Source of the DNA: Caulobacteraceae bacterium
GTDB lineage: Bacteria; Pseudomonadota; Alphaproteobacteria; Caulobacterales; Caulobacteraceae
Assembly: GCA_027452265.1 (NCBI GenBank)
Contig: DAIDGR010000062.1
Coordinates: forward strand, 1 to 64,000
DNA: 64,000 nt
Direction: 5' to 3'
Part shown: positions 34,879 to 46,895 of the stretch, in pieces
Position numbering within the stretch: the stretch's first letter is position 1
Layout: each line of letters opens with the position of its first letter
The notes under the pieces: model-generated
What the model was told of the DNA's origin: nothing
Database searches by the model: none
What the model saw: the letters and a program-made list of their open reading frames with translations, nothing else
Made by a program: the position numbers and the translations under genes

Positions 34879-35462
34879 GACGCGGCGCCCGGGGCGTCCG
34901 CTGTTGGGGTGTCCGCTGTCGCGATCTTGCCCGCGCGCGCCGCCAGGGCCTCCAGGATCGAAGCCACGGCCACATGGTGCGGCTGATCGCCGGTCTCGAC
35001 GATGAGCTCGGCCTCGGCGAGGAACGGATAGCGGTCCCTGGCCTGGCTCTCCAGCACCTCGCGCGGGTCGCGGCCGTTGACCAGGGGCCGATGGGTTCGC
35101 CGTCCGACACGGCGCGCCAGAAGCTCCAGATCGGCCTTCAGCCAGACCGAGATCGCCCGCTGAGCGATCAGTTCGCGCGTCTGCGGGTTCATGAAGGCGC
35201 CCCCGCCCGTCGCCAGAACATGAGGCGGTTCGGCCAGAAGGCGCGCGATCACCCGCCGCTCGCCATCCCGGAAGGCCTCTTCGCCAAGGGTATCGAAGAT
35301 CTGGGCGATGGACTGGCCGGCCGCCGCCTCGATCTCGGCGTCCGCGTCGCGAAACGGCATCCCCAGCGCCTGGGCCAGGCGCCGGCCGATGCTGCTCTTG
35401 CCCACGCCCATGAGTCCGATGAGAGCGATGGTGCGGTCGGGGCGCGGTGGGGAGGGGGCCAT
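34875..35462 (-). CDS. aroK: Shikimate kinase
   Basis: Phosphorylates shikimate to shikimate-3-phosphate. 195 residues from ATG 35462. The P-loop is GLMGVGKSS (16-24). [14 protein letters not shown] is the shikimate-binding Asp region, and TGGGAFM and RTHRPLV (LID and nucleotide sites) are present. A short Ala/Thr-rich tail with [10 protein letters not shown] repeats ends the protein. First gene of the leftward aroK-aroB unit; divergent from xerD by 103 bases. Confidence 0.96.
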   Translation of the reverse strand: MAPSPPRPDRTIALIGLMGVGKSSIGRRLAQALGMPFRDADAEIEAAAGQSIAQIFDTLGEEAFRDGERRVIARLLAEPPHVLATGGGAFMNPQTRELIAQRAISVWLKADLELLARRVGRRTHRPLVNGRDPREVLESQARDRYPFLAEAELIVETGDQPHHVAVASILEALAARAGKIATADTPTADAPGAAS

Positions 35463-35565
35463 GAGAAACCTCACGCTACACCATGCGCTCGCGTGACGCC
35501 ACGAACCGCGCCCTGACCTTGCCGCCTTAAGCCTCCGTTCAACAGCGCCGGCCCAGGATGGCGGC

Positions 35566-36519
35566 ATGACCGGCGCCGTCTGGACCGAAGCGTTTCTGGA
35601 GATGATGGCCGCCGAGCGCGCCGCCGCGCGCCACACCCTGACCGCCTATGGCCGCGACCTCGAGGATGTCAGCGGGTTCCTCAGCCGGCGCGGCGTCGAT
35701 CTGAGCCGGGCTCAGCCGGGCGATCTGGAGGCCTATTTCGCCGATCTCGGGCGTCGCGGGCTGTCGCCGGGTACAGCCGCCCGGAGACGCTCGGCCCTCC
35801 GCCAGTTCTACCGCTTCGTGCTGGACGAGGGCTGGCGCACGGACGACCCGACCCGCCGCCTCACCGCCCCGCATCGCGGCCGGCCCTTGCCCAAGGTCCT
35901 GACGCGCGCCCAGGTGGACGCCCTGATCGCGGCGGCCCGGACACGGGGCGCGGGGAATGCGGAGGATCCAGACCGGATCGAGAGCGATGCGGCGGGGGCC
36001 AGACTCGAGGCGCTGATCGAGCTCGCCTATGCCGGCGGTTTGCGCGTGTCCGAACTCACCGCCCTCCCCGTCGCGCCCTTCGCGCGGCCGTCCGGGCCGG
36101 AGGCTCTGATCATCCGGGGAAAAGGCGACAAGGAGCGGCTGGCGCCCCTCAATGACCGCGCGCGGCGGGCTGTGGCCGCCTATCTGCCGTATCGGGCGCG
36201 CTTTCTGCCGGCGCGGGTCAAGACCTCGCCCTGGCTGTTCCCCTCCCGCGGTCGCGGCGGCAAGCTGACCGAACGCCGCGTCGCCCAGCTTCTCGCCAAG
36301 GCGGCGCTCGCCGCGGGCCTGGACCCCGCGCAGGTGAGCCCGCACGTCCTGCGCCACGCCTTCGCGACCCACCTTTTGGAGGGGGGCGCCGATCTGCGCG
36401 TCGTGCAGACCCTGCTCGGTCATGCCGACATCGCCACGACCCAGATCTATACCCACCTCGCCCAGGACCATCTGCGGGAAGTGGTCGAGACCCGCCATCC
36501 CCTGGCCCGGCGCGGCTGA
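35566..36519 (+). CDS. xerD: Tyrosine recombinase XerD
   Basis: Acts with XerC at dif to resolve chromosome dimers. 317 residues. The N-terminal SAM-like core-binding domain (about 5-90) precedes the catalytic domain: Arg in [11 protein letters not shown], Lys in [25 protein letters not shown] (HxxR), [13 protein letters not shown] (His and nucleophile Tyr). Chromosomal context beside aroK and near accA, without phage genes, supports XerD rather than an integrase. Confidence 0.93.
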   Translation: MTGAVWTEAFLEMMAAERAAARHTLTAYGRDLEDVSGFLSRRGVDLSRAQPGDLEAYFADLGRRGLSPGTAARRRSALRQFYRFVLDEGWRTDDPTRRLTAPHRGRPLPKVLTRAQVDALIAAARTRGAGNAEDPDRIESDAAGARLEALIELAYAGGLRVSELTALPVAPFARPSGPEALIIRGKGDKERLAPLNDRARRAVAAYLPYRARFLPARVKTSPWLFPSRGRGGKLTERRVAQLLAKAALAAGLDPAQVSPHVLRHAFATHLLEGGADLRVVQTLLGHADIATTQIYTHLAQDHLREVVETRHPLARRG

Positions 36520-36538
36520 TCGTGCTCTAGACCCGGGC

Positions 36539-37594
36539 ATGACCGAGCGCTCGCCTCGCGCCTTCTTCGCACCCCTCGCCCAGGGCGCCCCCGCCCCGTG
36601 GCGCGACCTGCCCGCGCGCCTGGAGCGCGTGATTCACTTCGTCCCGCCGCACCTGGAGCGTCCGCGCGAGAAGACCCTGGAGACCGCGTCCCAGATCGAT
36701 GTCATCTGCGCCAATCTCGAAGACGCGATCCCCGCCGAGGCCAAGGCCGCCGCCCGGGCCGGCGCGATCGCCATGGCGGCCCATCCCGTGTTTTCAGGCG
36801 GGGCAACCCAGCTCTGGGTGCGGATCAACGGCCCGGCCAGCCCCTGGCATCTGGACGATGTCCTGGCTCTGATGGCGGCCCCGGGCGAGGCCATCACGAC
36901 GCTGATGCTGCCCAAGGTCGAGGGGCCTTGGGATCTGCACTATATGGATCAGCTCCTGGCGGGACTGGAGGCGCGGCACGGGCGCCGCACCCCGATCCTG
37001 CTGCACGCCATCCTGGAGACGGCCCAGGGTGTGGCCAATATCGAAGCCATCGTCAGGGCCAGTCCGCGCCTGCAGGGGGTGAGCCTTGGGCCAGCCGACC
37101 TCGCCGCCAGCCGGGCCATGAAGACCACCCGCGTGGGCGGCGGACATCCCGCCTATCGGGTCCTCGCCGACCCCACGACGGAGGCGGCCCCACGGGAGGC
37201 CGCGCAGCAGGACATCTGGCACTATACCCTTTCACGCATGGTCGACGCCTGCGCCGCCGCGGGGATCAAGCCGTTCTACGGCCCGTTTGGCGACATCGCG
37301 GACCTGGCGGCGTGCGAGCAGCAATTCCGCAACGCCTTTCTGCTGGGCTGCGCCGGCGCCTGGAGCCTGCACCCCTCGCAGATCGTCGTGGCCCAGGACG
37401 TGTTTTCGCCAGATCCCGCCGAGGTGGCGGTGGCGCGGCGCATCATCGAGGCCATGCCGGACGGCGTGGGCGTCGCCATGATCGACGGCAAGATGCAGGA
37501 CGACGCGACCTGGAAGCAGGCCAAGGTGCTTCTGGACCTCGCCCGGGCGGTCGCCGCGCGGGAGCCCGCCCGCGCGGCGCGATACGGCCTCTAG
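36539..37594 (+). CDS. L-malyl-CoA/beta-methylmalyl-CoA lyase (CitE-like)
   Basis: HpcH/HpaI aldolase-superfamily enzyme that reversibly cleaves malyl-CoA type esters to glyoxylate and acyl-CoA. 351 residues from ATG 36539. [14 protein letters not shown] is the metal-binding acidic region, and [12 protein letters not shown] and [20 protein letters not shown] match Mcl-type lyases, including the motif after the active-site Asp. Its metabolic partners (ethylmalonyl-CoA pathway) are not in the window. It follows xerD closely and could share a transcript. Confidence 0.8.
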   Translation: MTERSPRAFFAPLAQGAPAPWRDLPARLERVIHFVPPHLERPREKTLETASQIDVICANLEDAIPAEAKAAARAGAIAMAAHPVFSGGATQLWVRINGPASPWHLDDVLALMAAPGEAITTLMLPKVEGPWDLHYMDQLLAGLEARHGRRTPILLHAILETAQGVANIEAIVRASPRLQGVSLGPADLAASRAMKTTRVGGGHPAYRVLADPTTEAAPREAAQQDIWHYTLSRMVDACAAAGIKPFYGPFGDIADLAACEQQFRNAFLLGCAGAWSLHPSQIVVAQDVFSPDPAEVAVARRIIEAMPDGVGVAMIDGKMQDDATWKQAKVLLDLARAVAAREPARAARYGL

Positions 37595-37686
37595 CTCTAT
37601 TTGCGCGCCTTGCCCCGGCGCGTGCGACCGCCTAGTTTCCCCGACCCTTGCCGGGCGACCCCCTGGCGACGTGAAGACGTGATCGC

Positions 37687-38640
37687 ATGGCTGGCCCGTT
37701 TCTCGAGTTCGAGCGCCCGATCGCCGAGCTGGAGTCCAAGATCGAAGAATTGTCCCAGCTCGCTGCGGACGGCGGACCCGGCGGTCTCATGGCCGAGATC
37801 GAGGCCCTGCGCACCCGGGCCCGGGAGATGCGCATCGAGGCCTATGCCGGCCTCGACGCCTGGCAAAAGACTCAGATCGCCCGGCATCCCGAGCGACCGC
37901 ATTTCGTCGACTATGTCGCCACCCTGATCGAGGAGTTCGTCGAACTGCGCGGCGACCGCAGCTTTGGCGACGACCAGGCGCTGATGGGCGGGCTGGGTCG
38001 GTTTCGCGGCATCCCCGTGATGGTCATGGGCCATGAGAAGGGTCACGACACCGCCTCGCGTCTGAAGCACAATTTCGGCGCCGCCCGGCCAGAGGGGTAT
38101 CGCAAGGCCACCCGCCTGATGAACCTCGCCGAACAGTTTGGCCTTCCCGTCCTGTCCTTCGTCGACACGGGGGGCGCCTATCCTGGCGTGGGAAGCGAGG
38201 AGCGCGGCGTGGCCGAGGCGATCGCCCGGTCCACCGAGCGGTGCCTGACCCTGGGGACGCCGATGATCGCGGTGATCACCGGAGAGGGCATGAGCGGTGG
38301 GGCCATCGGGATCGCCGCGGCCAACAAGGTGCTGATCCTTGAGCACGGCATCTATGCGGTGATCTCTCCCGAGGGCTGCGCCTCGATCCTCATGCGCGAC
38401 CGCAACCTCGCCGAGGACATGGCCAAGGCGATGAAGATCACGGCCGAGGACCTGATCCGCTTCAAGATCGTCGACAAGATCATCCCCGAGCCTCCGGGCG
38501 GGGCGCATCAGGACCCGGTCGCGACCATGATGGCGGTGGGCGACGCCGTGGAGGCGGAGCTCAAGGCCCTGCTCAAGCTGAGCCCCGACGGCCTTCGCAA
38601 GCAGCGGGCGGACCGTTTCATGGCGATCCGGGCGGGCTGA
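37687..38640 (+). CDS. accA: Acetyl-CoA carboxylase carboxyltransferase, alpha subunit
   Basis: With AccD it transfers the carboxyl group from biotin to acetyl-CoA, giving malonyl-CoA for fatty-acid synthesis. 317 residues, normal length. Conserved blocks: LEFERPIAELESKIEEL at the N-terminus, RGDRSFGDDQALMGGLGRF, PVLSFVDTGGAYPGVGSEERG and ITGEGMSGGAIGIAAANKVLI. The partner accD is 20 kb away in this window. Confidence 0.97.
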   Translation: MAGPFLEFERPIAELESKIEELSQLAADGGPGGLMAEIEALRTRAREMRIEAYAGLDAWQKTQIARHPERPHFVDYVATLIEEFVELRGDRSFGDDQALMGGLGRFRGIPVMVMGHEKGHDTASRLKHNFGAARPEGYRKATRLMNLAEQFGLPVLSFVDTGGAYPGVGSEERGVAEAIARSTERCLTLGTPMIAVITGEGMSGGAIGIAAANKVLILEHGIYAVISPEGCASILMRDRNLAEDMAKAMKITAEDLIRFKIVDKIIPEPPGGAHQDPVATMMAVGDAVEAELKALLKLSPDGLRKQRADRFMAIRAG

Positions 38641-38651
38641 CCCGCACCCGT

Positions 38652-39797
38652 GTGAAAGCCATTCCCCTCTCTAGCGGGCGGGCGAGGCGCCTTTGGCTGG
38701 CGGCCCAGAAGCTGGATGCCCCCGCACCGTTCGGATCGGGCCCGGCGGCGGCGGAGAAGGCCATCGCCCATCTGGGCTATGTGCAGATCGACACGATCCA
38801 TGTGATCGAACGCTGTCACCACCACATCCTCTACAATCGCATCCCCGACTATCGTCGCGGCGATCTGGCCCATCTGCAGAGCGAGGCCAGGACGATCTTT
38901 GAGGTCTGGACCCATGCCCTGGCCTATGCGCCGGTGGCCGACTACCCGGTCTATGCCCGCCAGATGCGCCGCCACCGCCGCCAGCCCCTGGCCTATTTTC
39001 GCGACGTGGCGCCGAGGGACTATCGCCGGGTGCTGCGCCTCATTCGCGACGATGGGCCGCTGACGATTCGCGACGTCGCCGACGACGCCCTGATCGAGAA
39101 GACGGACCTTTGGGGCAGCCGCAAGCCAAGCAAGAAGGCTCTGGAGCTGGGCGTCTGGAACGGGGTCCTGACCGTCTCGCGTCGCACCGGCATGGTGAAG
39201 ACCTATGATCTCGCCGCCCGCCATTTCGGCTGGGAGTCCGAGCCCGCGCCGGCCAGGGCGCGCGCCTGTCTCGACCATCTGATCGACACGGCCCTGCGCA
39301 GCCAGGCTGTGGTCAGCCTCGACTCCATCCGGCATACGCGGCGCAACCTGATCGAGCCCCTTCGCGTCCTGCTGGAGGGCCGCGTCAGGCGCAAGGCCCT
39401 GCTCCCCGTACGCCTGGAGGGGGCTGAAGACCTCGTCCACTGGATCTCGCCGGAATGGCTCGAGACGCCCCTGGCGCCGCTCGACGAGGACGCCGCTCAT
39501 ATCCTGTCGCCGTTCGACCCGCTGACCCGGCTGCGCGAGCGGTGCGGAACGATATTCGGCTATGCCCACCTGTTCGAGGCCTACGTGCCTCGCGCGCGGC
39601 GCAGGTTCGGCTATTTCACCTTGCCGGTCCTGGTGGGCGATCGCTTCGTGGCGCTGCTTGACCTCAAGACCGATCGCGAGGCGGGCGTCGTGCGCATCCA
39701 GGCCTGCCACTGGCTGACGCCAGAGACCCCCCGTCTCAATCGCATCCTCGAGGGCGCTCTGGATCGCTTCAGCCGGTTCCAGCTCGCCGAGGCCTAA
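38652..39797 (+). CDS. YcaQ-like winged-helix protein (crosslink-repair DNA glycosylase family)
   Basis: 381 residues from GTG, 11 bases after accA. HTH_42/YcaQ family: the QIDTIHVIERCHHHILYNR segment (about 45-63) holds the QxD motif used by E. coli YcaQ and AZL-type glycosylases to open alkylated or crosslinked DNA. Winged-helix segments (TIRDVADDALIEK, KALELGVWNGVLTVSRR) and the C-terminal DPLTRLRER...PVLVGDRFVALLDLK blocks fit. Glycosylase activity here is an inference from the family. The stop is followed at once by a palindromic element. Confidence 0.82.
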   Translation: MKAIPLSSGRARRLWLAAQKLDAPAPFGSGPAAAEKAIAHLGYVQIDTIHVIERCHHHILYNRIPDYRRGDLAHLQSEARTIFEVWTHALAYAPVADYPVYARQMRRHRRQPLAYFRDVAPRDYRRVLRLIRDDGPLTIRDVADDALIEKTDLWGSRKPSKKALELGVWNGVLTVSRRTGMVKTYDLAARHFGWESEPAPARARACLDHLIDTALRSQAVVSLDSIRHTRRNLIEPLRVLLEGRVRRKALLPVRLEGAEDLVHWISPEWLETPLAPLDEDAAHILSPFDPLTRLRERCGTIFGYAHLFEAYVPRARRRFGYFTLPVLVGDRFVALLDLKTDREAGVVRIQACHWLTPETPRLNRILEGALDRFSRFQLAEA

Positions 39798-39909
39798 AGC
39801 ACGATGCGTTTTCGCGGACTCCGCGAAAGTGCTGAATCGTGCTCGGTCTTAGAGTCCTTGAGCGCGTTGCGACGCGCTCAAGCCCCGCGAGGGAGCGCCT
39901 TCGAAGGCG
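39798..39909. repeat. Intergenic element with three palindromes, possible bidirectional terminator
   Basis: Lies between the convergent YcaQ-like and ferredoxin genes. (1) AGCACGA (39798-39804) pairs with TCGTGCT (39837-39843), enclosing a hairpin TTTCGCGG/CCGCGAAA (39810-39828). (2) CTTGAGCGCG (39857-39866) pairs with CGCGCTCAAG (39873-39882), 6-base loop. (3) CGCCTTCGAAGGCG (39896-39909) is a perfect palindrome. Bases 39831-39873 recur at 15094-15136 with three differences, so this is a dispersed element. Confidence 0.7.
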
Positions 39910-39913
39910 TAGC

Positions 39914-41508
<1,595 letters not shown>

Positions 41509-41583
41509 TCCGCTCCGATGCCGTCAAAAACGGCTGCGGTCAACGCCGCCTTGCGACTTGCGAAACGAGCCCGGGGCGTGGGC

Positions 41584-42366
41584 TCAGATCGTGCGATCCA
41601 CCAGCATCAGCTTGATTTCCGAGATCGCCTCGGCCGGGTTCAGACCCTTGGGGCAGACCTGGGCGCAGTTCATGATGGTGTGGCAGCGATAGAGCTTGAA
41701 CGGATCCTCCAGGGCGTCGAGGCGCTCGCCCGTGGCCTCGTCGCGGCTGTCGGCCAGCCAGCGTCGCGCCTGCAACAGGGCCGCGGGTCCCAGATACTTT
41801 TCCTGGTTCCACCAGTAGCTCGGGCAGGAGGTGGAGCAGCACGCGCACAGGATGCACTCATAGAGGCCGTCCAGCTTCTCGCGGTCGGCCTCGGACTGAC
41901 GCCACTCCTTCTGCGGCTCGGGCGTCACGGTGTGCAGCCAGGGCTCGATCGAGGCGTACTGGGCGTAGAACAGGGTCAGATCCGGCACCAGATCCTTGAT
42001 CACCGGCATGTGGGGCAGGGGCGCGATCGCAATCTCACCGCCAGGGACCTCCTCCCAGCCGTGGGTGCAGGCCAGGGTGTTGCGTCCGCCGATATTCATA
42101 GCGCAGGAGCCGCAGACGCCTTCGCGGCAGGAGCGCCGGAAAGCCAGGGTCGAGTCCATCGTGTTCTTGATGTGCAGGAGGGCGTCCAGCACCATGGGCC
42201 CACAGCCGGCCACATCGACGTCATAGGTGTCCCAGACCGGATTGCCCTGGCCCTCGGGGTCCCAGCGATAGATCTTGAATCGCTTGACCTTCTTGGCGCC
42301 GGCGGGGGCGGGGTGGTGGCGACCCTTGCCGACCTTGGCGTTCTTGGGGAGCGTCAGTTGGACCAT
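41584..42366 (-). CDS. sdhB: Succinate dehydrogenase iron-sulfur subunit
   Basis: Complex II subunit that carries electrons from FAD to ubiquinone through three Fe-S clusters. 260 residues. [2Fe-2S] ligands in [16 protein letters not shown] and the later ACTHG; [4Fe-4S] ligands in [12 protein letters not shown]; [3Fe-4S] ligands in [17 protein letters not shown]. Last gene of sdhCDAB, 10 bases after sdhA. Confidence 0.97.
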   Translation of the reverse strand: MVQLTLPKNAKVGKGRHHPAPAGAKKVKRFKIYRWDPEGQGNPVWDTYDVDVAGCGPMVLDALLHIKNTMDSTLAFRRSCREGVCGSCAMNIGGRNTLACTHGWEEVPGGEIAIAPLPHMPVIKDLVPDLTLFYAQYASIEPWLHTVTPEPQKEWRQSEADREKLDGLYECILCACCSTSCPSYWWNQEKYLGPAALLQARRWLADSRDEATGERLDALEDPFKLYRCHTIMNCAQVCPKGLNPAEAISEIKLMLVDRTI

Positions 42367-42376
42367 GTCGGCTCTC

Positions 42377-44164
42377 TCAATAGACCCGCGCCTTGGGCGG
42401 GATATAGGCCACGTCGTTGGTCATGGTGTAGCTATGCACCGGACGATAATCGATCCGCACCTTGCCGCTGGCGTCGTCGAACCAGGTCAGGGTGTGTTTC
42501 ATCCAGGCCTTGTCGTCGCGCTCAGCAAAGTCCTCGCGGGCGTGCGCGCCACGGCTCTCCTGGCGATTGAGGGCGCCCTCGACGGTGACGATGGCCTGAC
42601 CGATCAGGTTTTCGAACTCCAGCGTCTCCATCAGATCGGTGTTCCAGATCAGGCCGCGATCCTCGACCTTGAGGTCGGCGCGCTTGGCGTGCACCGCCGC
42701 CAGCCTCTGCACCCCTGACTTCAGCGTCTCGCCGGTGCGGAAGACAGCGGCGTCCTCCTGCGCGGCGCGCTGCATCTCCAGACGCAGGGCCGCGGTGGGG
42801 ATCGTTCCACTGGCGTGCCGCAGACGATCGAAGCGGTCGAGATGGGCCTCGGTCCAGTCGGCCTTGAGCTCGGGCTGGCTGGCCCCGGCCTTGAGGGTTT
42901 CGCCACAATGCAACCCCACGGCGCGACCGAACACCACAAGGTCGATCAGCGAGTTGGAGCCCAGGCGGTTGGATCCGTGCACCGAGACGCAGGCCGCCTC
43001 CCCCACAGCCATCAGGCCCGGAATGACCGCGTCCGGGTCGTCCCCGGCCAGAGTCACCACCTGGCCGTGATAATTGGTCGGGATACCGCCCATATTGTAG
43101 TGCACCGTCGGCAGAACCGGGATCGGCTCCTTGGTCACATCGACGCCGGCGAAGATCTTGGCCGTCTCGGAAATGCCCGGCAGGCGCTCGTGCAGCACCT
43201 TGGGATCGAGGTGGTCCAGGTGCAGGAAGATGTGGTCCTTGTTCGGACCGACGCCCCGCCCTTCGCGAATCTCGATGGTCATGGCGCGGCTGACCATGTC
43301 GCGCGGCGCCAGATCCTTCACGGACGGCGCATAGCGCTCCATGAACCGCTCGCCCTCGGAATTGGTCAGATAGCCGCCCTCGCCCCGGGCCCCCTCGGTG
43401 ATCAGGCACCCTGCGCCATAGATTCCGGTGGGGTGGAACTGCACGAATTCCATATCCTGCAGGGCCAGGCCCGCGCGCAGGGCCATGCCGCCGCCGTCCC
43501 CCGTGCAGGTATGGGCCGAGGTGCAGGAGAAGTAGGCCCGACCATAGCCGCCGGTAGCCAGCACCACTGTCTGGGCGGCGAAGCGGTGCAGACTGCCGTC
43601 GTCCAGCTTCCAGGCGGTGACGCCGCGGCAGACGCCCTCATCCATGATCAGGTCGAGGGCGAAGAACTCGATGAAGAACTCCACCGACTTGCTCAGCGCC
43701 TGACCGTACATGGTGTGCAGCATGGCGTGACCGGTGCGGTCCGCGGCGGCGCAGGTCCGTTGGATCGGCGCCTCGCCATAGTTGCGGGTCATGCCGCCAA
43801 AGGCCCGCTGATAGATCTTGCCCTCGGGGGTGCGCGAGAAGGGCACGCCCCAATGCTCCAGCTCGTAAACCGCGTCGGGCGCGTTGCGCACCAGATATTC
43901 AATGGCGTCCTGGTCGCCGAGCCAGTCCGAGCCCTTGACCGTGTCGTACATGTGCCAACGCCAGTCGTCCTGACCCATATTGCCCAGGCTCGCCGAGATT
44001 CCCCCCTGGGCGGCGACCGTGTGCGAGCGGGTCGGGAAAACCTTGGAGATGCACGCCGTGCGCAGGCCCGCGGCGGCGCAGCCCAGGGCGGCGCGAAGGC
44101 CCGACCCTCCGGCCCCCACCACCACGACATCGAAGCGATGGTCGGTAAAGTTATAGGCGGCCAC
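42377..44164 (-). CDS. sdhA: Succinate dehydrogenase flavoprotein subunit
   Basis: Oxidises succinate to fumarate on a covalent FAD. 595 residues, normal length. N-terminal FAD fold [16 protein letters not shown]; the flavinylated His lies in [17 protein letters not shown]; substrate residues lie in [13 protein letters not shown] and the active-site Arg region in [20 protein letters not shown]. The C-terminus ends IPPKARVY as in mitochondrial-type SdhA. Four bases after sdhD. Confidence 0.98.
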   Translation of the reverse strand: MAAYNFTDHRFDVVVVGAGGSGLRAALGCAAAGLRTACISKVFPTRSHTVAAQGGISASLGNMGQDDWRWHMYDTVKGSDWLGDQDAIEYLVRNAPDAVYELEHWGVPFSRTPEGKIYQRAFGGMTRNYGEAPIQRTCAAADRTGHAMLHTMYGQALSKSVEFFIEFFALDLIMDEGVCRGVTAWKLDDGSLHRFAAQTVVLATGGYGRAYFSCTSAHTCTGDGGGMALRAGLALQDMEFVQFHPTGIYGAGCLITEGARGEGGYLTNSEGERFMERYAPSVKDLAPRDMVSRAMTIEIREGRGVGPNKDHIFLHLDHLDPKVLHERLPGISETAKIFAGVDVTKEPIPVLPTVHYNMGGIPTNYHGQVVTLAGDDPDAVIPGLMAVGEAACVSVHGSNRLGSNSLIDLVVFGRAVGLHCGETLKAGASQPELKADWTEAHLDRFDRLRHASGTIPTAALRLEMQRAAQEDAAVFRTGETLKSGVQRLAAVHAKRADLKVEDRGLIWNTDLMETLEFENLIGQAIVTVEGALNRQESRGAHAREDFAERDDKAWMKHTLTWFDDASGKVRIDYRPVHSYTMTNDVAYIPPKARVY

Positions 44165-44167
44165 GGC

Positions 44168-44557
44168 TTAACTCCCGGAGGCGAAGACGAGCTTGAGAAG
44201 GGCGACGGCGCCGATGGCGGCCGCGCCCCAACCGACAAGGGCGTTGAGGATCAGAAGCGCCGACTTGGTGGCCCGCCGCTCGATATAGTCCTCGATCACC
44301 ACCCGCATGCCGATCATGGCGTGATAGAGGCCGACCACGAGGGTCAGGATGGCCAGGGCGGCATTGACCGGCGAGGCAAGCATGTCTCGGGCCGCCAGAT
44401 AACCGCCGTGCGCCACGCGAAGGGCGAAGGGGACCAGCCAGACGCTGAGCAGCATGAGCGCGACGCCCGTGCCGCGTTCGGCGATGAAGTGGCCGACTCC
44501 GTGCTTGGCCGACCCCAGCCCCCGGGCGCGTCCCAGATCCGTGCGATAGAGGTTCAT
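44168..44557 (-). CDS. sdhD: Succinate dehydrogenase membrane anchor subunit
   Basis: 129 residues with three predicted helices (about 28-47, 60-80 and 100-122). VGLYHAMIGMRVVIEDYI holds the haem-ligand His region and the conserved DY near the quinone site. ATG 44557; a longer open frame to 44626 lies inside sdhC. Position in sdhCDAB is diagnostic. Confidence 0.93.
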   Translation of the reverse strand: MNLYRTDLGRARGLGSAKHGVGHFIAERGTGVALMLLSVWLVPFALRVAHGGYLAARDMLASPVNAALAILTLVVGLYHAMIGMRVVIEDYIERRATKSALLILNALVGWGAAAIGAVALLKLVFASGS

Positions 44558-44561
44558 GGCG

Positions 44562-44969
44562 TCACCCTGCGTGCGCGGCGAAGGCCGCGACCCAGACCAG
44601 GATCGTGGCGAGAAGGGCGAAAACATAGGAGAACCAGGCGGTGGCGCTGGCTGTCGTCTTGGCGAAGCCTCGTCCGAGGTCCCAGGCGAGGTGCCGCACC
44701 CCGGCGCCCAGGTGGAAGAACAGGCTCGCCGTCACCCCGATCAGGACCAGCAGGCCAAGCGGCGAGGTCAGAAGGCCGGTATAGGCCTGATAGGCGTCGG
44801 CGCCGGCGCTGAGGGCCAGGGCCCACCCGGCGAAGACCAGCCAGCCGGCATAGAGCGCGACGCCCGTCGCCCGGTTGGTGATCGAGGCCGCCATGGTCAC
44901 GTGCCAGCGCCAGATCTGAACGTGAGGCGAAAGGGGTCTTGGTCGGGCGCCTTGGGTCGCGTCAGCCAT
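44562..44969 (-). CDS. sdhC: Succinate dehydrogenase cytochrome b556 subunit
   Basis: 135 residues. RPLSPHVQIWRWHVTMAASITNRATGVAL is the SdhC signature (Ser/Arg at the quinone pocket), and FFHLGAGVRHLAWDLGRGF has the haem-ligand His. Three helices. First gene of the operon. GGGAAGGA just before the ATG is a strong ribosome binding site. Confidence 0.95.
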   Translation of the reverse strand: MADATQGARPRPLSPHVQIWRWHVTMAASITNRATGVALYAGWLVFAGWALALSAGADAYQAYTGLLTSPLGLLVLIGVTASLFFHLGAGVRHLAWDLGRGFAKTTASATAWFSYVFALLATILVWVAAFAAHAG

Positions 44970-45051
44970 GAAGTCCTTCCCGGTTACGGCCCGCCGACGC
45001 TGAATACGCGACCGGCGACGCCGGGCTATCTAGTCCGCGCCGCGCGCGGGA

Positions 45052-46203
45052 TCAACGAACCGCGTCGAGCCAGGCCGCAGATCGCATCTCCTCCAGCCGC
45101 GATGCCGCGCGCTGAAATTCGAACGCCTTGTCGCCAGCGGGATAGAGGGCGCCCGGCTCGGCCTCGGCCAGCACCACCAGCCGCGCCCTGGCCTCGTACA
45201 GGGCATCGATCAGAAGGCCCAGGCGTCGCGCCGCGTCGCGCCGGGCCGGGGTGAGGCGGGGAAGGTCTTCGATGAAAAGGGTGTGGAACCGCGCGGCCAG
45301 GGCCAGATAGTCCTGAGAGCCCAGGGGATGCTCGCAGAGGGTGGAGAAGTCGGTCCGCAGCAGGCCTGATGAGGTGCGCGGCCAGGTGAGGGTGCGGCCG
45401 AGGACCTCCACGGTCGCCTCCTGCTCCTGGGCGCCGCCCAGCATCTGGCTCCAAAGGGCGTCGAACCGCGCGCGATGATCGACGTCGGCGGGGGCGAACC
45501 AGGTTCCCGCCGCCCGCAGCCTGTCGGTGCGAAAGTCGCGCGGCCCGGCCACCGGGACCAGCTCCAGCCGCGCCTTGAGCATGGCGATGAAAGGCAGGAA
45601 CAGCTGGCGGTTGATTCCGTCGGCATAAAGCGCGTCCGGCGCCCGGTTTGAGGTCGCCGTCAGGATGACGCCCCGGGCGAACAAAGCCTCGAACAGACGG
45701 CCCAGGATCATGGCGTCGGCGATGTCCACCACCTCGAACTCATCGAAGCAGAGGAGCCGGGCTTCGCCCGCCAGGAGCTCGGCGACAGGCGGGATGGGGT
45801 CGTCGGTCCAGGGCCGCAGGAGGGGCCCCCGGCCAAACCGCGCCCGCCGCGTCGCCGCATCGCCGGTGCGCCACAGCCCGATCAGGGCGTGAACCCGGGC
45901 CATGAAGGGCTGGAAGTGCACCCGCACCTTGGACGGGGTGGGGGCCAGGGCAAAGAACAGGTCCATGAGCATGGACTTGCCCCGTCCCACGGGCCCGAAC
46001 AGGTAGATCCCTCGCGGCGTCGCGGCCGGGCGCGGCCAGAGCCCGCCCCGGGCGGCGGCGAGATCGGCGATCAGGCGATCCAGGGCGTCGGCGGCCTGGG
46101 CCTGGGCCGCGTCCGGCTGCAGATCGCCGCGCGCCAGGCGGGCGGCGAGGGCCGCGCGCACGGGACCGGTTCGAGGCGAGGAGGTCTCGGTCGGCGCGGA
46201 CAT
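45052..46203 (-). CDS. zapE: Cell division ATPase ZapE (AFG1/LACE1 family)
   Basis: 383 residues. P-loop GPVGRGKSMLMDLFF (about 71-85), Walker B RLLCFDEFEVVDIADAMIL, and LTATSNRAPDALYADGINRQLFLPFI are the family signature. In E. coli ZapE binds FtsZ and affects the Z-ring; mitochondrial homologues act in complex IV quality control. It lies 82 bases downstream of sdhC's start on the same strand and diverges from tsaE. Confidence 0.92.
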   Translation of the reverse strand: MSAPTETSSPRTGPVRAALAARLARGDLQPDAAQAQAADALDRLIADLAAARGGLWPRPAATPRGIYLFGPVGRGKSMLMDLFFALAPTPSKVRVHFQPFMARVHALIGLWRTGDAATRRARFGRGPLLRPWTDDPIPPVAELLAGEARLLCFDEFEVVDIADAMILGRLFEALFARGVILTATSNRAPDALYADGINRQLFLPFIAMLKARLELVPVAGPRDFRTDRLRAAGTWFAPADVDHRARFDALWSQMLGGAQEQEATVEVLGRTLTWPRTSSGLLRTDFSTLCEHPLGSQDYLALAARFHTLFIEDLPRLTPARRDAARRLGLLIDALYEARARLVVLAEAEPGALYPAGDKAFEFQRAASRLEEMRSAAWLDAVR

Positions 46204-46337
46204 GGGCGTGGGAGAGGCCCCCTTGGCGGACGGTGGCGGGGCTCTAGCCCGGGGACACGGTGGGGTCCAGGGCGGCTCCGATCCTCATGGCCCCCGATGG
46301 GCCAGCCCCTTGCCGGGGCGCCCCGCGCCCCCCCATC

Positions 46338-46895
46338 ATGGCCCCGATGAACGATCGCGATTCCGTATCCGGGCGGGGGCCTCACCCCGCGGCGGACAAG
46401 GTGGTGGATAGGGCGGCGGCGCATTGCGACAACGTCCGTCTGCTGCCCGACGCCGAGGCGACCGCACGGCTTGGCGCCGCGATCGCGCGCGGCCTTCGGC
46501 CCGGCGAGGCGGTGTGTCTGTCCGGGCCCCTCGGCGCAGGCAAGTCGACCCTGGCGCGGGGCCTGGTGCGCGCCCTGACCACGCCGGACCAGGAGGCCCC
46601 CAGCCCGACCTTCACCCTGGTCCAGACCTATCCCGGCCGGGATTTCGAGATCGCGCATTTCGACCTCTATCGTCTGACCCGCGCCGAGGAAGCCTTCGAG
46701 CTGGGCCTGGAGGAGGCCCTGACCGAAGGCGTGGCGATCATCGAGTGGCCTGAGCGCCTGGACGGGGCCTTGCCGGAGGATCGTCTGGAGGTTGAGATCG
46801 CCTTCTCGGATCAGAGTGACGCGGGGGGCGAAACGGGACGCGAAGTGCGGATGCGCGCCTTCGGGGCCTGGCGGGGGCGGGAGCTGGATGTCTGA
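46338..46895 (+). CDS. tsaE: tRNA threonylcarbamoyladenosine biosynthesis ATPase TsaE
   Basis: Needed with TsaB and TsaD for the t6A modification of ANN-decoding tRNAs. 185 residues from ATG 46338 (or 182 from 46347). Walker A GPLGAGKSTLARGL, then APSPTFTLVQTYPG and HFDLYRL (conserved Thr and Asp), and IIEWPERL near the end. The first 35 residues are extra compared with compact homologues. It overlaps amgK by 8 bases at the start of a five-gene run. Confidence 0.93.
   Translation: MAPMNDRDSVSGRGPHPAADKVVDRAAAHCDNVRLLPDAEATARLGAAIARGLRPGEAVCLSGPLGAGKSTLARGLVRALTTPDQEAPSPTFTLVQTYPGRDFEIAHFDLYRLTRAEEAFELGLEEALTEGVAIIEWPERLDGALPEDRLEVEIAFSDQSDAGGETGREVRMRAFGAWRGRELDV

Noticed and set aside
35566-36519. 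XerD-like recombinase as the mark of an integrated element
   Set aside because: Neighbours are aroK and accA, base composition is native, and no attachment repeat or phage gene is present; it fits the housekeeping XerD.
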